A DNA stretch of 46,058 nucleotides, from NCBI GenBank assembly GCA_905478975.1, contig CAJQKW010000017.1, positions 1 to 46,058 of the forward strand. The letters run 5' to 3'. This DNA comes from an uncultured Pseudomonadales bacterium (lineage in GTDB: Bacteria > Pseudomonadota > Gammaproteobacteria > Pseudomonadales > Porticoccaceae). This document shows positions 32,545 through 40,814 of this stretch, piece after piece; positions within the stretch are counted from its first letter, which is position 1, and every line of letters starts with the position of its first letter. Below the pieces are notes generated by a model. It worked only from the letters and a program-made list of their open reading frames with translations, made no database searches and had not been told where the DNA came from. Both the position numbers and the translations under genes were made by a program.

Positions 32545-33498
32545 TTAGCTCTTTTGTCCAACTCCAATACTGCCATCCTGTTCGAACTGCTTCCAGACGG
32601 ATGTTTGCTTCTGATTCAATAACTCTGTGGCCCTGCGCTTTCCCAAGAAAAGACACCGCCATTGGTAATTATTAATAAATTTTCTCAGCTGTCTGTCCTG
32701 ATATTTAGGAGACCCTTCTACAGCACTTCTCAGGTAACCCCAAAACATGGCCAAGCCACCGAAAAAATACGGCGGATGCACCATTCGATAAACCGATGTG
32801 GCAAACATATAAACCATACCAGTACCCATAAAATACTGCCCATAGCCGTGGCGCATACGCCCTGTATAGACATTGTCTTGACTAGAACCCATCACTCTGA
32901 GGTGTACGAAACGCAACTCAGGATCATCCCAGCTGCAAGCGATCCAGCCAAGCTGTCGACAACGATGGCAGTCAATCGCATCCCACATTACCTCAGAGAC
33001 AAAGCCACCGATCTGCTGAAAACAGCTGGCCCGATAAAACTTTGTCATACCCACGGACATCTCATCGCCCCGCTTCTCACTGACTAAACCACCATCGCAC
33101 TGGTTATAAGGTTTGCCACTGCAGGTGCCAATTCGCGGATTGGCCTTCATTTTGTCAATCAAGGTCTCGAAATAAGTAGCAGGTAGATCCAGATCTAGAT
33201 CTAACTTACACAGGTACTGGTAGTCATGGGGATCCACAGCGTCTAAACCTGCATAAAAAGCCTCAATTACCCCAGGCCCAACACTGCGGTGACCGCGGTT
33301 ATCTCGCGTAATGACATCAATAAAGTCATAGCGATCAGAATAGCTGCGCAGAATCTCAGGAGTTGCATCAGTGGAACCGTCATCGACGATAATCCACTTG
33401 GCAGGAAGCTGAGACTGGTTAATCACTGACTCCAGTGTCTTAATCATAAACTCGGCTTCATTTCGGCAAGGCGAAATCAGTAGGTAAGAATCGTCCAT
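32545..33498 (-). CDS. Family 2 glycosyltransferase
   Basis: This is a 317-residue GT-A protein: LISPCRNEAEFMIKTLESV, WIIVDDGSTDATPEIL and a CKLDLDLDLPATYF segment supplying the DXD-like metal site, then a RASCFQQIGGFVSEVMWDAIDC motif. The C-terminal third is aromatic-rich with one possible membrane-associated helix (VYMFATSVYRM). It ends 14 bases before the isomerase start. About 170 bp upstream of it (33499-33667) hold no gene that I can support. Confidence 0.85.
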   Translation of the reverse strand: MDDSYLLISPCRNEAEFMIKTLESVINQSQLPAKWIIVDDGSTDATPEILRSYSDRYDFIDVITRDNRGHRSVGPGVIEAFYAGLDAVDPHDYQYLCKLDLDLDLPATYFETLIDKMKANPRIGTCSGKPYNQCDGGLVSEKRGDEMSVGMTKFYRASCFQQIGGFVSEVMWDAIDCHRCRQLGWIACSWDDPELRFVHLRVMGSSQDNVYTGRMRHGYGQYFMGTGMVYMFATSVYRMVHPPYFFGGLAMFWGYLRSAVEGSPKYQDRQLRKFINNYQWRCLFLGKRRATELLNQKQTSVWKQFEQDGSIGVGQKS

Positions 33499-33667
33499 AT
33501 ATTCTCAATGAGTAGCTATCGAAATCCTTTTTCAGGCTAAAAGCAGCCAATAAAAACCAAGCTTACTTAACAGTCTCTACCAAGGGAACATCAAACAGGA
33601 TCTGAGACGGCCTTTAAGTTGATTTAGCCAACTGGTTCACATAACGAGTTACAGCTATAAATATAGT

Positions 33668-34588
33668 CTATTTTCCTCTCGGCGCATGACTTAGATCAAC
33701 CTTGGGCTGAGTTAAAAAGGATAGCTGGTTAAAGTTTTCGCAGTTCACTTCGCAACCCAATCGGTCACTCAACAACTTAAGGTCTTGGTCAAAGACTTGA
33801 GTGACCTTAGCTAACTGAAGCTCCGAGATCTGAGGCCTCTGAGACATAGTCAAGCGCCCTTTTATACGATCTCTTATCCCCTGAGGAACAAAGGTTCGCC
33901 TTAACCACTCCATTGGTAGCGAGTTAATCGCCAGTTCATAACCGGGGAATCGTCTGATCCGGTTTTTAGACACATTATCCGGCGCCTCATCAAAGTCCCA
34001 GCGGAGAGATGTGGGATCTGCAACGCCAATAAATTTGCCTATCAACTCCAGTAGTACCTGAGGGGATGATTTCAAATCATTAAACAACATCAACATAAGA
34101 GCGCCTTTACCAAAAGTATCAATAAAGGGCGTCAACTGTTTGTTATAGCAACTGTAACTGATCAGTTCCGGGTAGCGATCAATCGCCTGATTGATATCGC
34201 AGGTAATAACCCCTTCCGACCATTGGTGCACATAATGCGAAATAAGCCGATCCACTGGATGGCGCATCACATAGATCAGCTTGGAGTTAGGAATGGCGTC
34301 CTTTAGCCGTTGGATAGTATGGGGGTAATCGGGGAGCTTGGTGTAATGGGTGCTGGACTCTCCACAGATAGCGTCGGCCTCAGCCTCACTGAAAAGCCCC
34401 CGGTACCAACCTAGACCTTTCTTATAAATTGGGTCATCACTGAAGAAGTTCGGCTCTTTTGGCGTCGACATAAAAATGCCGGGCTGAGCACTCAGCTGTT
34501 TGTGCAATGTACTGGTGGCACTCTTCATGGCGCCGATAATAATAAAATCAGGTGAACGGCCAGGTTTGCTCATAACAGGCTTGCTCAT
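33668..34588 (-). CDS. Sulfotransferase family protein
   Basis: The 306 residues carry the PAPS-binding loop IIIGAMKSATSTLH (residues 16-29, Lys22) and the 3'-phosphate motif YVMRHPVDRLISHYVHQ. These enzymes move sulfate from PAPS to a sugar hydroxyl; in this context the polysaccharide is the likely acceptor. The start overlaps the preceding stop (ATGA). The first ten codons contain a tandem duplication of the start itself (MSKPV-MSKPG), so initiation could occur at either ATG (34588 or 34573). Confidence 0.88.
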   Translation of the reverse strand: MSKPVMSKPGRSPDFIIIGAMKSATSTLHKQLSAQPGIFMSTPKEPNFFSDDPIYKKGLGWYRGLFSEAEADAICGESSTHYTKLPDYPHTIQRLKDAIPNSKLIYVMRHPVDRLISHYVHQWSEGVITCDINQAIDRYPELISYSCYNKQLTPFIDTFGKGALMLMLFNDLKSSPQVLLELIGKFIGVADPTSLRWDFDEAPDNVSKNRIRRFPGYELAINSLPMEWLRRTFVPQGIRDRIKGRLTMSQRPQISELQLAKVTQVFDQDLKLLSDRLGCEVNCENFNQLSFLTQPKVDLSHAPRGK

Positions 34589-35556
34589 AAATAATTGTCC
34601 GGATGAATATAAGGCGCTGCTGGCTTAGCAAAGTTAGTCCAGATATCACGCCACTGCTTTTCGCAGATGTTAGGCTGATAAGCTCTATTGGCAAGCTTTC
34701 GGCCCATTGCTACAAGCCAGCCTAGATGCCAGAACATATTGGCCGCAAACAAGCCAAAGCGCCCAAAGTGCTTAAAATAATAACGTGCTCGCGACTCATA
34801 AAAATAGCGCGGCAAGCGCTTCTTCGTAGCGGCCTGGCTCTTAACAGGAGAACTGCCACCACGTAAATGTACGACATGGGCTGCTGGATTGTGAATGATT
34901 TTCCAGCCCACTTTATAGGCTCGTTTACAAAAATCCACATCCTCAAAGTACATAAAGAACTCTTCGTCTAAAAGACCTATATCCTCAAACACCTGCCGAC
35001 GGATAAGCACGCAGGCAAAGCTTGTCCACTCAGGGGAAGAGACCTCATTAGAGACCTCCAAAGGCACCTCATAGCGCTTAAATAACTTGGTAATTGGCCC
35101 GGTTGCAGCTGACCGGATCAATTCATTAATCGGCCGATGAAACCTGAAACAGCTTTCCTGTGGCGCTCCATCAAGCCATTCCAGGCGGGGGCTAGCCATA
35201 CCTATTTCAGGATTGTCCTCGAGAGTTTTCACTAACAGCTCAATAGCCCCGGGCCGAACTAGTGTGTCGCTGTTGAGCAGCAATACATATTCACTTGAGG
35301 CTTTTTTGATACCAATGTTATTGCCAGCAGAGAAGCCGCCATTGATGGGACTCTCATGCAATGAAACCGAGTTCTGCAATGCCAGTGTATTTATATGAGC
35401 TTCAATTTCACTCATAGAGTGGTCCATAGAATGGTTATCAATAAGCGAAACCTGACTGCAATTTAAAGCGCCAGTTGACTGCAAAGATTCAATGCAATCA
35501 ATAGTCAATTCTGGAGTTTTAAAGTTAACAATAATAATTGTATTTTCTAAATTCAC
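34585..35556 (-). CDS. Family 2 glycosyltransferase, rhamnosyltransferase-like
   Basis: The 323 residues match the GT2 group often called rhamnosyltransferases. Visible are IIIVNFKTPELTIDCIESL, SLIDNHSMD, INGGFSAGNNIGIKKASSEYVLLLNSDT with the acidic metal motif, and EEFFMYFEDVDFCKRAYKVGW. A C-terminal hydrophobic patch (LFAANMFWHLGWLVAMG) may touch the membrane. It overlaps the sulfotransferase by four bases. Confidence 0.88.
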   Translation of the reverse strand: MNLENTIIIVNFKTPELTIDCIESLQSTGALNCSQVSLIDNHSMDHSMSEIEAHINTLALQNSVSLHESPINGGFSAGNNIGIKKASSEYVLLLNSDTLVRPGAIELLVKTLEDNPEIGMASPRLEWLDGAPQESCFRFHRPINELIRSAATGPITKLFKRYEVPLEVSNEVSSPEWTSFACVLIRRQVFEDIGLLDEEFFMYFEDVDFCKRAYKVGWKIIHNPAAHVVHLRGGSSPVKSQAATKKRLPRYFYESRARYYFKHFGRFGLFAANMFWHLGWLVAMGRKLANRAYQPNICEKQWRDIWTNFAKPAAPYIHPDNYL

Positions 35557-35581
35557 ATTTAGGTTTCCTGCTGTTTTTTTG

Positions 35582-35631
35582 CCAAGACTTTAGGTCAAGG
35601 CTTTAGATCAAGGCTTTTAAACCAAATCTTT
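35582..35631 (-). repeat. 13-bp tandem repeat running through a stop codon
   Basis: On the minus strand about four degenerate copies of a 13-base unit (consensus AAAGCCTTGATCT) start inside the last codons of the upstream glycosyltransferase, cross its TAA and continue 35 bases into the gap. Because 13 is not a multiple of three, copy-number change would leave the present stop in place only if it occurred downstream of it. Confidence 0.65.
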
Positions 35632-36765
35632 AACATGATCAATAAATTGTCTCTGCCGAACAAACTGATGGCCTACCTCATAGGCATTTCTGGTTATCCG
35701 CAATCTCTCCGCTGGACTGTTAAGGTAGTGAACGACTTTTCCGTCAAAATCGGATAGATCCCAAGCAAGGGGAATGTAGGTTTCATAGGGAATAAAAATA
35801 TCGGGGTTGACCTTTAAATGGCTCATATCAGGCTTAATCAAGAGGCTTCCAAGGGCCATAGCTTCATAGTCACGCCAGCATATTTCGCCATAACCAAAGG
35901 GGCTAAAGGTAATCTTTGAGCGGCCAAGCTCTAGCAAATATTTCGCCCTAGGCAGTGACCCTTGGGCCACAGCATAATCAGTCGATAAGGCTGATGCCTT
36001 ATTTAAAGCGGCTGAACGCATGGCGTTATACCAACCGCTGCCACGGCTAGCAAAGCGTGCATTTAGATCGATGGGGCGCTGATTTTTCGGCATCTCCGCC
36101 CAGGAGAATAGGCTGTATAGATAAGGGGCGGATATAAACCCAATGCCCGTGGTTATTTTTTGGTCAATTGATTCGGGAACTTTATATTGCTGGCGCTGAT
36201 GCTCGCATTGATAGAGATGCCCGTAGTAATCCATTAGATTGGTATCACCAAAATAGGACGCTCGATATTGGTCAATATTCATAAAAACGGTTTTCTTAAC
36301 ATAGGTATCGATAAACGGATCAAGTGTCGAGGCCAGGCGCAGATCAGATGCAGCGAACCAATCGAAAAAGATTATCTTTGCCTGGGGACAGCTGGCTTTA
36401 AGCTGACTAAAAAGATCGTCGAGATCCTGAGCCGCAATATGAAAATGCGTCTGGACAATGATGACTTTGGGCTGAGAGGATTCTGTCATCTCCAGCTGGC
36501 CCCATGAACCGACAGGACATACCTTAAGCTCTAAGCCTAATAATTTACGAAGTATTTTGCGACTAACATGAAAGGGATATAATTGAGACTCAGCGATCGC
36601 GTTGGGATAATAGAGAAAAAGTAGCGTCGAGGAGTCAGTTCTAATTTTCTTCGGGACACGATATTTAGCTGATCGTACAAGGTTCCACAGCTTATCTTGC
36701 AGCTGGGATAAACCAATACGCATAGATAGCCTAAAACAAGACAACAGGAAAAACACTCTATTCAT
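35617..36765 (-). CDS. Glycosyltransferase family 1-like protein
   Basis: The 382-residue cytoplasmic protein has a C-terminal region like the Glyco_trans_1_2 domain: KITFSPFGYGEICWRDYEAMALGSLLIKP (about 280-310), where an Asp-Tyr-Glu replaces the usual donor-site Glu motif. The N-terminal half lacks recognisable motifs but is alpha/beta. It is probably a GT-B transferase or exostosin-like enzyme. A 194-bp gap upstream separates it from the beta-helix gene. Confidence 0.65.
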   Translation of the reverse strand: MNRVFFLLSCFRLSMRIGLSQLQDKLWNLVRSAKYRVPKKIRTDSSTLLFLYYPNAIAESQLYPFHVSRKILRKLLGLELKVCPVGSWGQLEMTESSQPKVIIVQTHFHIAAQDLDDLFSQLKASCPQAKIIFFDWFAASDLRLASTLDPFIDTYVKKTVFMNIDQYRASYFGDTNLMDYYGHLYQCEHQRQQYKVPESIDQKITTGIGFISAPYLYSLFSWAEMPKNQRPIDLNARFASRGSGWYNAMRSAALNKASALSTDYAVAQGSLPRAKYLLELGRSKITFSPFGYGEICWRDYEAMALGSLLIKPDMSHLKVNPDIFIPYETYIPLAWDLSDFDGKVVHYLNSPAERLRITRNAYEVGHQFVRQRQFIDHVKDLV

Positions 36766-36959
36766 ACCCTAACACTTGCTCCACTAAACTTCGCTTAATC
36801 ATTCACCCTCTGTAGCAGTCATCAACTCACTGCCCTGCCGGCAAATACCATGCATTAAAGTATAGACATGGAAAGGCGATTGGTTATTTTATTCTGCCGT
36901 TGGTTTAGTTGGAGTATTGGTAGTGGTGGTACCCATTAATGATTGCACTGCATCCTCAG

Positions 36960-38897
36960 TTATATAGAACAGGTCAGGCCGCCATAACCACCACGGATGT
37001 ATTCAGAGATGGCCTCAGCAGTTAAGTCTCGAGCCCAGGCTTCCTTAGATTGATCAGCGACTAGGTCGACAAAGGTATCTATTGAGCCAGATGCACCAAT
37101 TAATGCCAGGTATGTCTCGAAGCTTCGCCCAGGTTCAGAGAAGCTGTCCTGCTCGACGGTAGAGTTTATATCGCTGGTGGCCAGGGTCCATGAATCAAAG
37201 TCTTCATCGCTGCCATTGGCCTTAAACCACTGGCCAGCTTCTGCGGCAGAAAAATACTTATTACCGTCGAAGGAAACCGATGAAGAATTGTCGGCAAGCA
37301 CGACCCGCATATTACTCCCGGCCAGCTGAACATTATTGCCATCGATTGTTATATCCGTTTTCTCTTCAGAATCTACTGTAATAGCCGCGGTATTGCTGCC
37401 CGGATCATCCCTCATCAAACCATGAATGGTATTGTCTGAGATGCTGACACTGGAGCTGTGGCCAGCAAGATTGATTCCATAAAGATTGGTAACCAGAGGG
37501 TTGTCATTGTTTAGCAGGTAGTTGCCACAGATAGAGCCTGTCTGCCAATCACTGGCATCTATGTACCAACCCAAAGTTCTATTGGTTGGCTGGTCACGGC
37601 CAATGGCTAACAACACATTGTTTAGAATCGTGACATTTTCCCAGCGCGGTCCGGTGTCATGATCGGTATTGCCACCGGCACTGATACCTATTTCACCACC
37701 GACATAAAGATTCCCTTCCATCCATAGGTCATGAGATTCAACCGAGTCTAGAGTACCGTCTTTATCAGAGTTTGCAGCCCATTTGTTTTGAATGCTTGAA
37801 GATCGAAGGAATATATTGCCAATAAATTTGCTGTGGAAGGCCTCAGAAAAATAGGTGTTATGGTTAAACATGGTGGCCTGCCCTTCAGCCTCCTCGTTGC
37901 CACTGCCTTCCTGCTTCTTGTACCAACCATTGTGATCAAATATATTTTCCTCTAACAAAACTGAGGCATGAGAGGCATACATTCCCTGGGCGTGGGCTTT
38001 TTCGCTGTATGAATTGCGTACGATATTTCTCCGTACAACGATATCGTGATGGGAACCCCCTCCCTGGACATTGATGCCCTTAGTGAAGAAGTTAAAATAA
38101 TTACCCTCGATTAATACAGAGCCCATCACGGTGCCTTCCGGGCTATAAATACGCAGTCCAATGCTGTCGGCAACGTTGCCCCATCCGGAAAAATCGAGAG
38201 ATTCAGGGTCACGCTTGTGGGCCTTTAACCCCAAGCCGACAATTGCCACATAACTGACGTCAGCCCAGATCCGCAGAATTTCTGACTCATTACTTTTCAG
38301 TAGCGGACGCCCGCCACTATCGCCATAAGCAGTAATCACTGAACGCTCAGTTACCGAACGACCACTCTTTAGGGCAACTCGATCGACTAACTCCCACGTA
38401 TCTCCACGGAGTAGCAGTATCCAGTCAGGATAGTCATCGCGTACTTGATCAAGTGCCGCATGCACTGTTTTGAATGGCTTGATAAGCCCCGGGGCTTGGA
38501 TATCAGATATATCACGTGGCGCATAATACTCGGCCGTCTCATCGTCACCAGCTGATGAACTCACGTAGATTAATCGGCTGTCTTCGGAGGGTGTAAGAAT
38601 TGACCAACCACCGCTGTCCCAGCCACTGGTCTCACGGGGATATAAGTTAAATTCGCCAGCCTTTACAGTATATTCTTCTGTCAGAACGGCATCAGAGTCT
38701 GTATCTGCTGTGCTGACTACTGGATCCTGTGCAGCAGCCTGAGCTTGGGACTGATCCGAACTCTCACTATTTGCTGTAGCAGCTGAGCTTATGGATAAGT
38801 CTCCCGCTGTTGAACTATCGTCAACCTCTGGACTCGTTTTACAGGCGGTTAAGCCTATAAACACCACAAGGAACAAAACCTTACTCAAATAGCTCAT
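36960..38897 (-). CDS. Beta-helix lipoprotein (pectate-lyase fold)
   Basis: The 645 residues have a lipoprotein signal with LTAC (Cys19), a Ser/Ala/Asp-rich linker to about residue 70, then a right-handed parallel beta-helix. It is recognised by repeated Asn/Asp-ladder turns such as SVLIEGNYFNFFTKGINVQGG, DIVVRRNIVRNS and VTILNNVLLAIG. Such proteins in polysaccharide clusters are lyases, epimerases or surface binding proteins. No catalytic set is clear, so function is left open. It is transcribed away from the small ORF and GMC gene across 260 bp of non-coding DNA. A short alternative frame continues past its stop. Confidence 0.75.
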   Translation of the reverse strand: MSYLSKVLFLVVFIGLTACKTSPEVDDSSTAGDLSISSAATANSESSDQSQAQAAAQDPVVSTADTDSDAVLTEEYTVKAGEFNLYPRETSGWDSGGWSILTPSEDSRLIYVSSSAGDDETAEYYAPRDISDIQAPGLIKPFKTVHAALDQVRDDYPDWILLLRGDTWELVDRVALKSGRSVTERSVITAYGDSGGRPLLKSNESEILRIWADVSYVAIVGLGLKAHKRDPESLDFSGWGNVADSIGLRIYSPEGTVMGSVLIEGNYFNFFTKGINVQGGGSHHDIVVRRNIVRNSYSEKAHAQGMYASHASVLLEENIFDHNGWYKKQEGSGNEEAEGQATMFNHNTYFSEAFHSKFIGNIFLRSSSIQNKWAANSDKDGTLDSVESHDLWMEGNLYVGGEIGISAGGNTDHDTGPRWENVTILNNVLLAIGRDQPTNRTLGWYIDASDWQTGSICGNYLLNNDNPLVTNLYGINLAGHSSSVSISDNTIHGLMRDDPGSNTAAITVDSEEKTDITIDGNNVQLAGSNMRVVLADNSSSVSFDGNKYFSAAEAGQWFKANGSDEDFDSWTLATSDINSTVEQDSFSEPGRSFETYLALIGASGSIDTFVDLVADQSKEAWARDLTAEAISEYIRGGYGGLTCSI

Positions 38898-39157
38898 AGC
38901 TGTGCACTCTAGTTACTAATTAATTACTTAAAAACCTCAGAAGTACGGATAGTAAAGTCCTCAATTTCAGCTGTGGTAAAAGATCTCTGATAGCGTGACC
39001 TAAGTTGGCAATGGGAGTGCGAACTTGAACATAGCTCACATTAATGATCCCCAGCCTTGCCGGCAAAGAAAGGCGGCGCCGATGCGGGCTCCAGATCTAC
39101 AGCCCTTAGTGTCAATTTATAGGCTACATTTATAGGCCATATAAGCGAGATCTCAAT

Positions 39158-39358
39158 ATGCCTAAATCAGTCACCCGCCGCACAGTCTTTACTTCATTCT
39201 GTCTAGCCGCAGTGCCTATTCGGCTAGCTGCCACAGAAACAATGCCAGACAATTCGAACAGGCTATTGCAGCAGAAGATAGTCCCTGTAGATAATCAATT
39301 CGTTGCCGTAGACGGCTGGGTAATAACGCGCTCAGCGCTGGCCCAGAGGGTGAAATAA
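39158..39358 (+). CDS. Small secreted-looking protein before the GMC gene
   Basis: The 66-residue product begins MPKSVTRRTVF with a hydrophobic FCLAAVPIRLAA segment, which resembles a twin-arginine signal (paired Arg, then a hydrophobic stretch), followed by about 40 polar residues. It ends one base before the GMC oxidoreductase start, and AGAGGG just inside its 3' end serves as ribosome-binding site for that gene. A Tat-signal-bearing small partner that carries a GMC enzyme out is known from membrane dehydrogenases, so a hitchhiker role is possible. I do not recognise the family. Upstream, ATTTATAGGC is repeated at 39115-39124 and 39128-39137, close to a possible promoter. Confidence 0.6.
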   Translation: MPKSVTRRTVFTSFCLAAVPIRLAATETMPDNSNRLLQQKIVPVDNQFVAVDGWVITRSALAQRVK

Positions 39359-39359
39359 G

Positions 39360-40796
39360 ATGCTTCAAGATTTCAACCTTCTGAGTAATATAGACGGCGA
39401 ATATGACAGCTGCATTGTCGGCACCGGCCCCGCAGGAATGACTCTGGCACTGAAGCTCGCAGCCAGCGGTGAAAAGGTGCTTTTACTTGAGGCGGGTGGG
39501 CTGAGCTACTCAGATAGATCCCAAGAACTTTATGACTGTGAATCAGTGGGTCATGATGCATGGCCAAAGTACACGCGATTAAGGTATTTCGGCGGTACGT
39601 CAAATCATTGGTCGGGGCGCTGCCGCCCTTTCGAAAAATCCGACTTTTACGATCGCTCAATTAACGGCCTGCCAGGCTGGCCTATTCGCTACGGCGAAAT
39701 CGAGCCCTACCTGCCCGAAGCCATGACTATTTTGGATCTTGACCCTGACGCGGGCTTCAAACCGATCAACAAACCCAGCCTTGAAGATCACTTTTATCCC
39801 GACGCCTTTGCCCAGAGTCCACCCACTAGGTTCCAGGCTAAATACATTGATCAGATTACTGCTTCAGAGAACATCCACTGCTTTTTCAATGCGACCGCAG
39901 TGGATATAAAATTAGATCAATCTCATCAGGCTGTGACCCATATCCAAGTAGCCAATTACAATGGACTGAGCACCCCGGTAAAAGCCGGTACATTTATATT
40001 ATGTCTCGGCGGTCTCGAGACACCGAGATTTATGCTGAATTGCAATAAGCAGATTAAATCGGGTATTGGTAATAGGACTGATATGGTTGGGCGCTGCTTT
40101 ATGGAGCATCTAAATGTGCCTATGGGATCATTTCTATACCGGGAACCAGAGGCCTTTACCAAATTACAGTTTTTTACTGATGATCAATTTTGCCAAAGCT
40201 CCAGCATTGGCAAGTCAAATATCACCATGAGTATTGTCAGCTCGGTTAAATCCTATGGTCGCACAAAGGCGATAAAAACATTCTTTAAAAACCTTGCCTG
40301 CCAGATGCAAATCGAAGACAAGGTCCAGTTTATAAGTGATTTCAAATGTCCGGGAATGGGAACCATTGGCACTCTAATTGAACAGGCGCCCAATCTTGAT
40401 AGCAGGGTGAGCCTTGGGGACACAACCGATAGCTTCGGCCTTCTAAAAGCTCAGCTTAACTGGCAAATTGGTGCCTATGATCAGAATACAATCCGCCAAG
40501 CTGCACTCACTATGGCAAAAGAGTTTTCCAATGCAGGGCTAGGTCAAATTAGGCTGGCTGATTTCATACTTAACCCTGAGCAAGAGATTAAGTTTGGCCA
40601 TCATGCCCACCATATGGGGACTACTCGGATGTCAGATGATCCCAAGTATGGTGTTGTTGATCGAAATTCAAAGGTTCATGGTCTCGACAATCTTTACATT
40701 GCTGGCAGTAGTGTTTTCTCTACCGGTGGCGCATGCAATCCAACCATGCCCATTATTCAGCTGTGCTTGCGTCTAGCCGATCACCTCAAAGCCTGA
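39360..40796 (+). CDS. GMC-family FAD oxidoreductase
   Basis: The 478 residues have the N-terminal FAD motif DSCIVGTGPAGMTLALKLA with LLLEAGG, a YFGGTSNHWSGRCRPF segment, and the C-terminal GMC domain HHAHHMGTTRMS ... LYIAGSSVFSTGGACNPTMPI, with the His and Asn expected at the active site. GMC enzymes oxidise alcohols or sugars. No signal peptide is present, so export would need the small upstream protein. It and that protein are the only plus-strand genes inside the polysaccharide cluster. Substrate unknown; oxidation of a polysaccharide sugar is one possibility. Confidence 0.85.
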   Translation: MLQDFNLLSNIDGEYDSCIVGTGPAGMTLALKLAASGEKVLLLEAGGLSYSDRSQELYDCESVGHDAWPKYTRLRYFGGTSNHWSGRCRPFEKSDFYDRSINGLPGWPIRYGEIEPYLPEAMTILDLDPDAGFKPINKPSLEDHFYPDAFAQSPPTRFQAKYIDQITASENIHCFFNATAVDIKLDQSHQAVTHIQVANYNGLSTPVKAGTFILCLGGLETPRFMLNCNKQIKSGIGNRTDMVGRCFMEHLNVPMGSFLYREPEAFTKLQFFTDDQFCQSSSIGKSNITMSIVSSVKSYGRTKAIKTFFKNLACQMQIEDKVQFISDFKCPGMGTIGTLIEQAPNLDSRVSLGDTTDSFGLLKAQLNWQIGAYDQNTIRQAALTMAKEFSNAGLGQIRLADFILNPEQEIKFGHHAHHMGTTRMSDDPKYGVVDRNSKVHGLDNLYIAGSSVFSTGGACNPTMPIIQLCLRLADHLKA

Positions 40797-40814
40797 CTAG
40801 CCATTATTAGTCAG
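40793..40814. terminator. Hairpin spanning two abutting convergent stops
   Basis: CTGACTA (40793-40799) pairs perfectly with TAGTCAG (40808-40814) around an eight-base loop. It contains both the GMC stop (TGA, 40794-40796) and the flippase stop (TAG on the minus strand, 40797-40799), which touch without a gap. There is no T-run, so a bidirectional stop or a 3'-end block is inferred. Confidence 0.45.

Noticed and set aside
32531-32662. 44-codon N-terminal extension of the isomerase
   Set aside because: The extension overlaps the glycosyltransferase gene and does not resemble GmhA; AAGGAG before the internal ATG fixes the start at 32530.
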